Shown here: positions 27,762 to 37,281 of the stretch, in pieces
Position numbering within the stretch: position 1 is the first letter of the stretch
Layout of the letters: every line of letters begins with the position of its first letter
NCBI RefSeq assembly: GCF_018588585.1
Contig: NZ_JAEUFG010000022.1
Location: forward strand, 1-64,000
Reading direction: 5' to 3'
Length of the DNA: 64,000 bases
DNA from: Bacillus sp. SM2101
Lineage (GTDB): Bacteria > Bacillota > Bacilli > Bacillales > SM2101
The notes under the pieces: model-generated
Databases searched by the model: none
What the model was told of the DNA's origin: nothing
Seen by the model: the letters and a program-made list of their open reading frames with translations, nothing else
Made by a program: the position numbers and the translations under genes

Positions 27762-28187
27762 CATCGTTTTGATAGACATATAAATTAAAGCAATAATATT
27801 AAAGTTACTATAACAATGTAATCACATCATTTAGGTAGCTATATGTCTAAAACCTCAATATTATTGCTATTTAACAGCATTTTAGTACTAAATTTATCTA
27901 ATAAATCTCTTAATAAAAGACGAGGAGGTCTTTTAAGGGAAAAATAAGAAAGTCTATATGTCTATCAAAACGATGCTAGACTATTATTTATGAAAAAAAA
28001 TTTTTTGCACCGAATATGTAGACATATAAAAGGATATATTTTTAGACATTCATTCCTATTTACCAAATATATAGTTATATTTCCATAAATCCCTAATAAT
28101 ATAAGGTTTTTATGCACCGTTAAGGTAGACATATAATGAGTTGACGTAATATTTAATTTTTTCTTTACACCGAATAAGTAGACATAA
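27762..28187. repeat. Scattered and inverted iterons upstream of rep
   Basis: Two further direct copies (27841-27860, 27956-27975) and four inverted copies (27762-27781, 28008-28027, 28115-28134, 28168-28187). The last three read CACCG(A/T)(A/T)(A/T)... TAGACATA(T/A). Inverted iterons just ahead of a rep gene are typical of autoregulation and handcuffing. The region between is very AT-rich, as expected for a melting site. Together with the direct array this is the likely oriV. Confidence 0.8.
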
Positions 28188-28292
28188 GAGATTTCTTCCG
28201 TTTGAGGGCATCAAACTTTGTAATTAAACGTGGATTATTACTATTATTTGTACTATATTGTAGTTATACCTACGTTGTTAAGGAGGCAGAGA

Positions 28293-29606
28293 ATGGTGGA
28301 TGCAGAAGTAATACATGAGGAGCAACTTACATTTGATGCTGATTTGGTAGAAGCAGATATTAAACCATATTATTGGGTCAACCAGTCGAATGCTTTAATT
28401 AATATGAGACAGAACTTATCAATTAATGAAAGAAGACTATTGTATGCTTTGGTGTCTTTGGTTCAGCCTGAACATAAGGACTTTAAAACATACACCTTGC
28501 AGACAAAAGAATTGGCTCATTTATTTGGGATATCAGAAACTGGATTCTATGAGCGTATTAGAGAAGTAGTTCAAGGCTTAAATAATAAGCCACTTTCAAT
28601 TCAAAGGACAGAAAATAATAAACTTGTAATAGATGATATATATTGGGTACAACGTGCCTCATATAAAGAGGGACAAATCAAAATAAAATTATCTGAGGAT
28701 TTGGCCCAGTTTCTGTTAAATTTAAAATCTTATACTAAGTATCAACTTTATAACGTTTTGCAATTAAGGTCTGAATACTCCTGGAGGATATATGAACTGT
28801 TAAAGGAGAGAGAGCCCTGGCATCAACGGATAATTAAAGTAAAAGAGTTAAGATCCTTATTAGGGATACCTGACGATAAGTTAAAGCTCATGAAAAACTT
28901 CCGTTCAGTCGTTCTTGAGAAAGCTAAAAAGGAAATTAGTGAGAAAACGGATATCCGTTTTGAATATGAAGTACATAAGAAGATTGGTAGAACAATTGAT
29001 TCATTCATCTTCTACATTTACAAAAATACGAACAATATTGAAATGAATTTATCTGAAGAAGCTGTTGATTATGACATACAACTTATGTTGAGTCGTTTAG
29101 TATCTAAGGGTGTAAGAAGAGAAAAAGCAGTAGAAATTATAAAAAAATACCATCCAAAATACATAGAGGATAACCTACGTTATGTCATGCGAATGGATAA
29201 TCAAGCGTTAGGCAATGTGGCAGGTTATATAGTAAAAGCTATTGAAAACAATTATGCTGATGTTTCTTATGAAGTAGAAAGTAATGACAATCCATTATAT
29301 AAATTAGCAATCGGAAACGTGGCTAGTCGAATAAAAGAGTTAACTGGTAAAGACATTAAAGAACTGGAAGAGCTTTATGATCATTTCATTATGATGATTA
29401 GGAAAGTAAACCCTGAAACAAAAGCTGATATTGATGAGCTGGCTAGAGAAAGAGAGAAAGTCTTGTTCAACAAATTTGATAGTATTAATCAATATAGAAT
29501 AGACAATCGATTACCTCCATTATCTGAATCAGATTTAGAAAAAACGAAAGTGATACAATTATATAAGAAATGGTATGAAAACCATATAGATGAAATGCCA
29601 TTCTAG
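28293..29606 (+). CDS. Rep_3 family plasmid replication initiator
   Basis: A 437-residue replication protein. The N-terminal half has the Rep_3/RepB winged-helix arrangement: WVNQSNALINMRQNLSINERRLLYALVSLV, then LAHLFGISETGFYERIREVVQGL and the SEYSWRIYELLKER segment, with a second winged-helix (LRSLLGIPDDKLKLMKNFRSVVLEKAKKEI). It should bind the adjacent iterons and start theta-type replication. AAGGAGG (28280-28286) sets the start at ATG 28293, not the upstream in-frame ATG at 28230. The C-terminal 150 residues are helical and not assigned. It marks this molecule, or an integrated part of it, as a plasmid replicon. Confidence 0.9.
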   Translation: MVDAEVIHEEQLTFDADLVEADIKPYYWVNQSNALINMRQNLSINERRLLYALVSLVQPEHKDFKTYTLQTKELAHLFGISETGFYERIREVVQGLNNKPLSIQRTENNKLVIDDIYWVQRASYKEGQIKIKLSEDLAQFLLNLKSYTKYQLYNVLQLRSEYSWRIYELLKEREPWHQRIIKVKELRSLLGIPDDKLKLMKNFRSVVLEKAKKEISEKTDIRFEYEVHKKIGRTIDSFIFYIYKNTNNIEMNLSEEAVDYDIQLMLSRLVSKGVRREKAVEIIKKYHPKYIEDNLRYVMRMDNQALGNVAGYIVKAIENNYADVSYEVESNDNPLYKLAIGNVASRIKELTGKDIKELEELYDHFIMMIRKVNPETKADIDELAREREKVLFNKFDSINQYRIDNRLPPLSESDLEKTKVIQLYKKWYENHIDEMPF

Positions 29607-29684
29607 GAACATTTATCTCCAAAACTTGCCTATAAATACAGTGTGAGAGATAGAGACGAAATTGATCATAGATTTTACTACAAT

Positions 29685-31561
29685 CTCGAGTAGGAGGGAG
29701 TGATTACCTCCCGTCCTCTCACATCACCAGTACGTACCGTTCGGTATACGGCGGTTCAATTAAGATAAATGACGTACGGATTCATAACGTTCTTGTAGAT
29801 TTCTAAACCCTTGGCAATTCCAATAGGTGTTGCCAAGGGTTCTGTGTAATATTGGACTATTCGAGATACGCCAATAACCCTTCCGGCTATTCCCCCACTC
29901 ATAAGCTTTACACTTAGGAACTCCTAATTTGACGAGTTTGCGTACTTTTGTCTTTGGTTTCTTCCAGTTTTTCCACAAACACATCCGAAGTCTTCTCCGA
30001 ACCCACCCATCTAATTCTTTAAAGATGGTTTTCGTATCTGCCAACGCGAAATATCCACACCACCCTATTAAATACTGATTCAATTTCTCGATCCGATTAG
30101 GGTATCTTTCTTGAAGTAATTTCTCGTACTTTCTTCTTCCATCGTTTTAAGCTTTCTTTTGCGATACGGACTTTCGGATCTATTGAATTTGTGAAGCTGA
30201 ACCCTAGAAACTTTCGTTTCCATGGTCTATCCACTGTTGACTTCTTCTCATTCACCTTCAGGCGAAGCTTCTTTTCGATGAAACGTCGAATGCTTGCCAT
30301 TGTCCGGTTTCCTGCCCGTTTCGATTTTACATAGATATTACAGTCATCTGTGTAACGAACGAAGTTGTGTCCTCTAGCTTCTAACTTCTTATCTGGTTCA
30401 TCTAGCACAATGTTCGATAGAAGTGGGCTAAGAGGACCACCCTGCGGTGTTCCTTGTCCTGTACTCGTAACTACTCCATTTATCATGACACCAGCTTGTA
30501 GATATTTGCGGATGAGTTTTAGAAGTGGTTTTTCTTTGATTCTTTTCGCTAGTATGCTCATGAGTTTATCATGATTTACCTTGTCAAAGAACTTCTCTAA
30601 GTCCATGTCTACTACCCATCTATACCCTTCTTTGATATATCCTTTTTCTTTCCTTATTGCGTCATGTGCACTTCGATTTGGTCGAAAACCATAACTATGT
30701 TCGGAGAACAACGGGTCATATATCTTCGACAATACTTGGGCGATTGCTTGTTGAATCAAACGATCTGTCACAGTTGGAATACCTAATAATCGAATACCGC
30801 CATCAGGTTTCGGGATTTCGACTCTTCGGACTGGCATTGGCTCATAGGTACCCTCGAAAATTGCCTCTCGGAAGGATTGCCAGTTTTCTGCTATATGCTT
30901 TCGTAGGATTTGTATGGGCATCATATCTACTCCGTGACTCCCTTTATTTTGTTCTACTCGCTTTAGTGCTAGAAGCATATTCTCCCGTGATAGGATTTGA
31001 TTCATAAGCATCGTTAATTTTTCCTTCCGTGAATAACTATTCTTCTTATAACAGTTGTACCTCCACCCTCCAAGAGGTCCCCCACGGGATTCACCGTTTC
31101 CTTCCTCAAGTGAGGTATTGCGTTTTCTGTGTTCATCATGACATACTGCATGCCAAGGGCTATTCTCTCTTAATTGTTCAGTCCTTCCGAACCGTTCTAG
31201 ACCGATTCGTACTATGACCTCTGCTGACTTCTGATGATTCAGCTACTTATCACTAAGTAGGTTATGAAGTTTACTTCACGTATTCATCAGACCTCCCCGG
31301 GTAAGAGTGCAATCTTTCCTTCCACCTATCTGCTTCATTTACTTGGTATCACCTTTGACAGAAAGGACTTTGTTTTGTTAAGCAAACTCATCCAATGATA
31401 CCTAGCCTTGTATGAAGTTCATGTTCCTCAGACCGGAAGTTTGCCGTCCGCTTCCTTCAGATTCTGCGTCGCCACAGACACCCTTGCGTTAAGCTAACCG
31501 TTACTTCTGCCTTCACGGTTCGGGACTTTCACCCTAGAGATTACAACCATGCCGGGCACAC
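29685..31561 (-). mobile_element. Group II intron, probably class C
   Basis: On the minus strand the element starts GTGTGCCCGG (31561 downward), a GUGYG group II 5' end, and ends with a domain V-like segment (GAACCGCCGT...ACGGTACGTAC, about 29725-29758) and a domain VI stem close to CCTACTCGA (about 29686-29697). It encodes a frameshifted reverse transcriptase (29760-31011). The upstream exon is a terminator hairpin (31564-31590), the known target of class C introns, and the maturase lacks an endonuclease domain, which also fits class C. The 3' boundary is estimated to within a few bases. Confidence 0.85.
29760..31011 (-). pseudogene. Group II intron reverse transcriptase/maturase, frameshifted
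   Basis: The coding strand is minus. The first 304 codons (31011-30097) carry reverse transcriptase motifs: the RLLGIPTVTDRLIQQAI block, FRPNRSAHDA, VVDMDLEKFFD, the TPQGGPLSPLLSN motif and FVRYTDDCNIYV (YTDD replaces YADD). The frame then stops. The maturase domain continues in another frame (30083-29760: NQYLIGWCGYFALAD, RRRLRMCLWKNWKKP, KGYWRISNSPILHRTLGN). The break lies at about 30083-30100, near TACCCTAATCGG, consistent with a small indel. Full-length relatives are about 420 residues. The intron may be unable to move unless the shift is bypassed or a helper protein is present. Confidence 0.85.
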
Positions 31562-31563
31562 TT

Positions 31564-31595
31564 AAAGACGAGAGCTTATTTCTCGTCTTTTTTTT
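31564..31595. terminator. Terminator hairpin next to the intron insertion site
   Basis: AAAGACGAG/CTCGTCTTT stem (31564-31572, 31582-31590) with a T8 tail on the plus strand and A-rich flank on the other. It is the probable recognition element for the intron. Confidence 0.8.
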
Positions 31596-31600
31596 GAACT

Positions 31601-31647
31601 CCCCCACTTATTAGACCTCAAGGTTTTGATTGAAGTGGGGGTTTTTT
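31601..31647 (+). terminator. Second Rho-independent terminator
   Basis: CCCCCACTT/AAGTGGGGG stem followed by TTTTTT. It insulates the lanthipeptide operon from upstream transcription. Confidence 0.8.
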
Positions 31648-31880
31648 GACCAGAAATGATTACATTCTTAACGGCGATATTAGACTCTAATCAAAAATTA
31701 AATATACATATATGTATATTAAATTATGAGATATTTAGTAAAAAATAAAAATGTAAAAAAATATAGAGTAATTTATCTCAAAATAAGGAAATACAGCGTT
31801 TTTGTTTACGGAAATATTAGACTATTATAAAAATACAAGAATTACATTCTTGCAAAAATGATGGGAAGAGGTGTTACTTA

Positions 31881-31985
31881 ATGAACAATGTTCTTAATTT
31901 ACAAAAATTGGACCAAAGGCAAAAAGAAGAAGGCGGTAAGTTTGCTAGTTCTTTCAGTATTGGTTGTAAAGTAGGCGTAGAGTAA
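31881..31985 (+). CDS. Class III lanthipeptide precursor
   Basis: A 34-residue peptide with AGAGGTG just upstream (31867-31873). The N-terminus MNNVLNLQKLDQRQ contains the LxLQ-type leader motif recognised by class III LanKC enzymes. The core contains SSFSIGCKVGVE, in which Ser23-x-x-Ser26-x-x-Cys29 matches the Ser-x2-Ser-x2-5-Cys pattern that gives a labionin or a lanthionine. There is one Cys, so only one ring system can form. It lies 216 bp ahead of LanKC, separated by a hairpin at 32008. This position and motif make it the substrate of the enzyme at 32201. Confidence 0.85.
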   Translation: MNNVLNLQKLDQRQKEEGGKFASSFSIGCKVGVE

Positions 31986-32007
31986 GATAATTATTATGTA
32001 AGATTTT

Positions 32008-32033
32008 CAAAGGAAGGGGATACCCTTCCTTTG
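32008..32033 (+). terminator. Attenuator-like hairpin between precursor and LanKC gene
   Basis: CAAAGGAAGG/CCTTCCTTTG stem with a GGATAC loop and no strong T-run. Partial termination or mRNA stabilisation would give more precursor than enzyme, as is usual in lanthipeptide operons. Confidence 0.6.
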
Positions 32034-32200
32034 AATAATTCTAACTATAATATTTATGTAAATTGCTCAATACTATCCTACGATTTTATAAACAAATATT
32101 TATTCAGGATATGAATAACACATACCTTTGGTTTTAAAAGGGATTATAACTTGCGTAAATAAAAAGTTTTTGTGTATAAGAGGTTTACAAGGAGGATATT

Positions 32201-34972
32201 ATGACACAAAGGAATGAAACTCAAGTATTGTCGGACATGCGTTCATATGAACATATGAAACAAGATTTTTTTTCATTGATTAGTGATAAAAATTATTATG
32301 ATTCATTAGATAGATATATTCCAAACGATCATTTAATCTCAATAGTAAAGGATAAAGTACTATCCGATTGGAAAATAATTAGACAAAGTATTTATTACCA
32401 TGTTGTTAACCCTAAACAATCCCTACCAAAACAGGGCTGGAAAATTCATATTTCATCATCTTTATTAGACCATGAATCTGTACTTCGAAAAGTCATACCA
32501 ATTTGTATAAAGTTTGATACATCATTTAAATTTATGCTAGATAAATTTATTATTAGTATATCTTCTGATAAGAATTATCCTCGAAGTTCTTCAGGGAAAT
32601 TTATTACAATATACCCAATTAATGAAGCTGCTTTTAAAACAATAATAGAAGAATTATATATAAGTCTGAAAGAATTTAATGGTCCATACATCCTATCTGA
32701 TAAAAGATACAAGGATTGTAAAGTACTTTATTATAGATACGGGGGTATATTACCTGACAAAGAATTAGATTATGATGGATCATTTGTAGATTATTTATCT
32801 GCACCAGATGGACAACAAACTCCTGATTTAAGATTACCATACTATTCTGAACCCTTTTGGGTTAATGATCCGTTTGAAACCGAGGAAAGTTTGGATAATT
32901 CTAATCAAACTGAAGACGAAACGGGTTTAATGGATGGAAGGTTTGATGTATTGGAAGCCATAAGATTTACAAATAGTGGGGGTGTTTATTTAGCTTTTGA
33001 TAATAAATTAAAGAAAAAGGTTATAGTAAAAGAAGCACGACCATATACAGGTATGCATAATGAGTTTGTTAACTCAATGAAGCTACGAGAAAAGGAATGG
33101 GATATATTAAACGTATTAAAAGAGACCAAAGTAGTACCAGATCCAATTGCCTTATTTTATGAATGGGAGCATCTTTTCTTAGTAGAAGGTTACATTGAGG
33201 CGGATACTTTAAGGGAATATATTGCATCGAATAGCCCGTTTTTGTTAATTGATCCAACTGAGAAGCAGTTAATAGATTTTTATAACAATATTATAAAAAT
33301 ATGTGTTAATTTAGCTAAAGGTTTAGAAAAACTACACAAAGAAAATGTTATATTAGTAGATTGGTCCCCAGATAATATCTTTATCAAATCTGATTTCAGT
33401 GTAATGTTCCCAGATTTAGATGGGTCATTCATAATTGGAAAAAGTAAAAAAAACGATGCAATGTACTCAATGGGTTTTTTTGATAGTAATGGAACAGAGG
33501 GGAAGGAAATCTCTGTATATAATGATTTTTATGGTCTAGGTTGTATATTCTTAAACTTATTATCTCCTCATAATAATATGTTGGGAATTAAACCAAATGC
33601 ACATAAAGATTTCTTAGATGAATTAGTTACCGAGTTTGGTTTACCAGAAGAAATTATGGAAATTATACTGTCTTTAATGGATGATGATCCAAGTTGTCGG
33701 CCGTCTATACAGGATGTTATAACTCAACTTGAGGCGACTGTTGTATCCCTTTCCCATAAATTTTATATAAAGGATCGAATTTCTGATAACATTATTTCTC
33801 AAACAATTCAGGGTGCTACAAGATTTATTGAAGAAACTGCTACACTTAAACGGAACGATCGCCTTTATCCTTCTGATGCAAAAATGGTCAATTCATTATC
33901 TATTTCAAATGGAGCATTAGGAGTAGCTGTTACACTTAAACTAATTAATGGTGAAATACCAAGTCAACATATTAATTGGGTATTAAAACAAGAAATTACA
34001 TGTGAAAAATATCCTCAAGGACTGTATGTAGGATTATCCGGTATTGCTTGGGCGCTATCAATAATTGGTTTAAAGGATTATGCAACAGATGTAATGGAAA
34101 GAGCTAATAATCATCCACTATTGAATAAATCTACTGATATATATACAGGGCTATCAGGTGTAGGACTTGCAAATTTATACTTTTGGACGATTACTAGAGA
34201 TACATCTTATATAAAAATGGCCAAAGAGGTAGGAGATAGGTTACTTGATACTGGTATTAAAAATGAAAAAGGGATATATTGGCCATCTCCTGAAGGAGAG
34301 ACTCACATAGGCTATTCCAGAGGTTCTAGTGGTACAGCATTATACCTTCTATACTTGTATCAGGCTACTAATGAACAGAAATATCTGGATTGTGGAAAGG
34401 AAGCACTGGATTTTGACTTGAACAATTCTATTAAATATGAAGGAATTGCTTCATTCCCACGTAGAGTTTCAAATAGTAATATAGTTTCTCCATATTGGGC
34501 TTTTGGTACAGCAGGTGTAGCAACAACTGTACTAAGATATTTTATTGTTACTGAAAGTAAATATTATAAGGATCAGCTTAACCAAATAGAAACTGATACG
34601 TTTAGAAAATTTTCTCTTTTTCCAGGGTTATATAATGGGCTTTCGGGTATAGGAAATTTTTTATTAGACTGTTACCAATTCCTTAATGAAGAAAAATATT
34701 TACATAGGGCATATGATATTGCAAAGAGTATTAATTCTTTTAAAATATTAAAGGGGGATGGCGTAGCGTTTCCAGGGGATAATTTGTTCAGAATTAATAA
34801 CGACTTTGGAACAGGTTCTAGTGGTATAGCCTTATTCCTTCATAGGTTGTTGAATCAAGGTTCAAATTTTAATTTTTTAGTGGATGAGCTAATACTGCAG
34901 GAAAAAGCAAAAAATTTAAAGCTACCAAATGAAAATGTAAGCAGCACGCCAATAAATATAGGTGAAAAATGA
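32201..34972 (+). CDS. Class III lanthipeptide synthetase
   Basis: A 923-residue three-domain enzyme. Residues about 1-235 are the phospho-Ser/Thr lyase region. About 245-530 form the kinase: the VIVKEARPY lysine, the LVDWSPDNIFI catalytic loop and the MFPDLDGS metal-binding motif. About 560-900 form the LanC-like cyclase with repeated GLSG and GSSG turns. The zinc ligands of class I and IV cyclases are absent (WAFGTAGVA replaces W-Cys-Tyr-Gly, GLYNGLSG replaces Cys-His-Gly), which places it in class III. It phosphorylates, dehydrates and cyclises the peptide at 31881. A strong AAGGAGG precedes the ATG. It overlaps the MFS gene by 4 bp. Confidence 0.92.
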   Translation: MTQRNETQVLSDMRSYEHMKQDFFSLISDKNYYDSLDRYIPNDHLISIVKDKVLSDWKIIRQSIYYHVVNPKQSLPKQGWKIHISSSLLDHESVLRKVIPICIKFDTSFKFMLDKFIISISSDKNYPRSSSGKFITIYPINEAAFKTIIEELYISLKEFNGPYILSDKRYKDCKVLYYRYGGILPDKELDYDGSFVDYLSAPDGQQTPDLRLPYYSEPFWVNDPFETEESLDNSNQTEDETGLMDGRFDVLEAIRFTNSGGVYLAFDNKLKKKVIVKEARPYTGMHNEFVNSMKLREKEWDILNVLKETKVVPDPIALFYEWEHLFLVEGYIEADTLREYIASNSPFLLIDPTEKQLIDFYNNIIKICVNLAKGLEKLHKENVILVDWSPDNIFIKSDFSVMFPDLDGSFIIGKSKKNDAMYSMGFFDSNGTEGKEISVYNDFYGLGCIFLNLLSPHNNMLGIKPNAHKDFLDELVTEFGLPEEIMEIILSLMDDDPSCRPSIQDVITQLEATVVSLSHKFYIKDRISDNIISQTIQGATRFIEETATLKRNDRLYPSDAKMVNSLSISNGALGVAVTLKLINGEIPSQHINWVLKQEITCEKYPQGLYVGLSGIAWALSIIGLKDYATDVMERANNHPLLNKSTDIYTGLSGVGLANLYFWTITRDTSYIKMAKEVGDRLLDTGIKNEKGIYWPSPEGETHIGYSRGSSGTALYLLYLYQATNEQKYLDCGKEALDFDLNNSIKYEGIASFPRRVSNSNIVSPYWAFGTAGVATTVLRYFIVTESKYYKDQLNQIETDTFRKFSLFPGLYNGLSGIGNFLLDCYQFLNEEKYLHRAYDIAKSINSFKILKGDGVAFPGDNLFRINNDFGTGSSGIALFLHRLLNQGSNFNFLVDELILQEKAKNLKLPNENVSSTPINIGEK

Positions 34973-36261
34973 TTAATAACACTCAAAGAGAGAAGAAGTC
35001 TATTTATCTAAACCTAATAAAGAATAGAACATTAATGTTATTATGGTCAGGCCAGTCTATTTCTATAATTGGGGATGCTTTTTTTGACTTAGCAGTGATT
35101 TGGGTGGTTTATTCTCAAAGTCAATCGGTTCTTCAAACCGCTGTAATAGGAGCTCTTTCACATTTGTCAACCGCTATCTTTTCTCTCGTAGCAGGTACCG
35201 TTGCTGATCGTATGAATAGAAAAAAAGTAATGGTCTATACAAATGTAATAGCTTCATTGGTGTTGTTTTGTGTAGCAACTATCGTATTAGTTTTTGGTTA
35301 CTTGCCTTTTTCGGTAGCGCTTGTATCCGTGCTCTTATTAAACATTTTAAATACATTTTTATCTCCATGTGAAGCATCGATAATGCCTGAAATTGTAGGG
35401 AAAGAACAATTAGCCACTGCTTATGGTATTTTTTCTTCAATTGGGCAAACTGCTGCATTATTAGGCAATGCTGTTGCAGGGGTAATAATTGCAGGTATCG
35501 GTGCTGGCTGGTCAATTACTATTGACGCAGTCACTTTTATGATAGTAGCTTTACTTATCGGAATAGCAAGAATCCCTAAGAATAAAATCTATAAATCTAA
35601 TTCAAACAAAGATAAATCATTTACCTTTTCTCTAATAACAGATATAAAGGATGGCTGGAACTATATAAAATTGTTTCCATTAATTAAGACTATTTTATGG
35701 TTATACCTAATGATTAACATTATATCTTTTATGCCTCCTCTATACCCAGCATTAGTAGATCAACAGTTAAATGGAAACGCATCAGTATTTGGATTTATTC
35801 ATGTTGTTAGTTTAATTGGAGGAATTACTGGGGGATTAGTTACAGGGAGTGTTGTTCGTAAGCTCAAATTAAAATCAATTGTTGGGCTATTATGGATTCT
35901 AGCAGGATTATGTACATTAGGAATATCATTCTCTACTTTTGTTCCGTTAACATTATTCCTTATGTTCGGTCAAACCTTCTTTGTATCAATAAGTTCAATA
36001 TATTTAAGTACTTTACAAATGTCTATAGTCTCACAAGAATATCGTGGTCGTGTATGGGGGATAGTAAGAACTTTTGCAATCATTACTATGCCAGTATCAA
36101 CCCTAATAGCTGGAATATTGGGAGATATTATTGGAGTACCGATTCTTTTCACTGCTGCAGGTTTTTGGATCATTTTGATGGGAGTCTTTGCAGGGCTAAA
36201 CCATCACCTTAGAAATGCACATATTTTAGAAGAGAGTGTACATAAAGCCTCATCTTCATAG
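34969..36261 (+). CDS. MFS exporter of the lanthipeptide operon
   Basis: A 430-residue major facilitator with about 12 helices. The N-terminal segment (MLLWSGQSISIIGDAFFDLAVIW, about residues 23-45) and AGTVADRMNRKKVMVYTN (loop 2-3 motif A) are typical of the MFS_3/enterobactin-exporter-like drug exporters. It begins inside the LanKC stop (ATGA). Class III clusters usually use an ABC exporter, so an MFS exporter here is unusual; it may export the lanthipeptide or confer self-protection. Confidence 0.8.
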   Translation: MINNTQREKKSIYLNLIKNRTLMLLWSGQSISIIGDAFFDLAVIWVVYSQSQSVLQTAVIGALSHLSTAIFSLVAGTVADRMNRKKVMVYTNVIASLVLFCVATIVLVFGYLPFSVALVSVLLLNILNTFLSPCEASIMPEIVGKEQLATAYGIFSSIGQTAALLGNAVAGVIIAGIGAGWSITIDAVTFMIVALLIGIARIPKNKIYKSNSNKDKSFTFSLITDIKDGWNYIKLFPLIKTILWLYLMINIISFMPPLYPALVDQQLNGNASVFGFIHVVSLIGGITGGLVTGSVVRKLKLKSIVGLLWILAGLCTLGISFSTFVPLTLFLMFGQTFFVSISSIYLSTLQMSIVSQEYRGRVWGIVRTFAIITMPVSTLIAGILGDIIGVPILFTAAGFWIILMGVFAGLNHHLRNAHILEESVHKASSS

Positions 36262-36322
36262 TTACATTGGGTAGAAATAGTCTGCAAACATGAAATACTC
36301 ATATTTACATAACCTCACGTAG

Positions 36323-36352
36323 CCTCTTCTCTTCGGAGTGGAGGATTTTTTT
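36323..36352 (+). terminator. Terminator of the lanthipeptide operon
   Basis: CCTC..CTC-TTCG-GAG..GAGG stem (36323-36344) followed by seven T. Confidence 0.75.
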
Positions 36353-36429
36353 GCATCAGAAAACTGAATGTTTGTTCGATCGATCGAAATTAAATAAATG
36401 TAATTAATGCAAAAGGTAGGTTATATGAA

Positions 36430-36531
36430 ATGACAAAAACAGAGGGAAAGATGTTAGACAAAGTGCAGCGAGTATTAAAATGTATTTTGTTATTGGTGTC
36501 TTGGTCAAAAAATGTGATTAAAAAATCTTAA
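36430..36531 (+). CDS. Very short ORF, doubtful
   Basis: A 33-codon frame starting at ATG 36430 (MTKTEGKMLDKVQRVLKC...). No convincing ribosome site and no recognised similarity. It could be a truncated remnant. It is the only ORF in the 36353-36661 gap. Confidence 0.2.
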   Translation: MTKTEGKMLDKVQRVLKCILLLVSWSKNVIKKS

Positions 36532-36661
36532 TGAAATACAGGAGAAATAAAACGAGTAGAACAAATACTCATTTCAGTGTGTCAAACATTGAATTATTTA
36601 ACTCTGGAGATGTTGATAAGTGCATAAGAAAAGACCTCCATTAAGAGATCTATTCCATTCC

Positions 36662-37024
36662 CTATTCACTTGGCATATAACCAATCACCTTATTTGTATA
36701 CGGTTCGATTAATATTAAAGGTGCACCAACTATGCTATTCTCTTTATCTTCAAAGGAAACAGATAACACTTCTTTTCCCTCATAAGTTTTATCTAATAAC
36801 TCATAGTTATTATTAACAACGACTTTTGTTACTCCGGCACTCTGCCAATTATCTTTTGCCGTATCATACCAGCCTTTTTCTTTAACGAAATTCCAAGCGG
36901 ATTCTCTTGCTTCAATATAACCATCTATTTCGCTTTGATTTTTCGCATTTTGATTATCAGAACAGCCCTCTAACAATAGTGCTGTGAAAACTGTAATGGC
37001 TAAATAAAAAACTAATTTCCTCAT
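36662..37024 (-). CDS. Small lipoprotein, unknown function
   Basis: A 120-residue protein. The signal sequence ends in the lipobox LLEGC (Cys about residue 21), so it should be lipidated and membrane-attached. The mature part has a helical segment (EARESAWNFVKEKGWYDTAKD) and a beta-rich C-terminus (VLSVSFEDKE...IVGAPLILIEPYTNKVIGYMP). GGGAAA lies upstream of ATG 37024. No family is recognised. It sits between the lanthipeptide operon and the regulator gene and could be an immunity lipoprotein, but nothing in the sequence shows that. Confidence 0.65.
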   Translation of the reverse strand: MRKLVFYLAITVFTALLLEGCSDNQNAKNQSEIDGYIEARESAWNFVKEKGWYDTAKDNWQSAGVTKVVVNNNYELLDKTYEGKEVLSVSFEDKENSIVGAPLILIEPYTNKVIGYMPSE

Positions 37025-37281
37025 ATTTCCCTCTTTTTTATATTAGACGTTTAATATCCTTATTAGTTTCAATTTAATATTTGTCTAAATATCGGTATAT
37101 ATGATGATACTATCAGAAAATTCATTAAAGCAATAACCTTTGAGAAAACGAGGTTTTTAAATTTAAAATTACTAAAGCAGAGTATTATGACATCGTACTT
37201 TTTTTCATAACCGTTCTAGTTTTACGCTTCTAATTTTTTCTCAAGTTCTTTCAAATTCATTTCATTTACGTTCTATAAAGT

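Noticed and set aside
30365-31007. Plus-strand frames inside the group II intron
   Set aside because: They lie antisense to a clear reverse transcriptase and have no ribosome sites.
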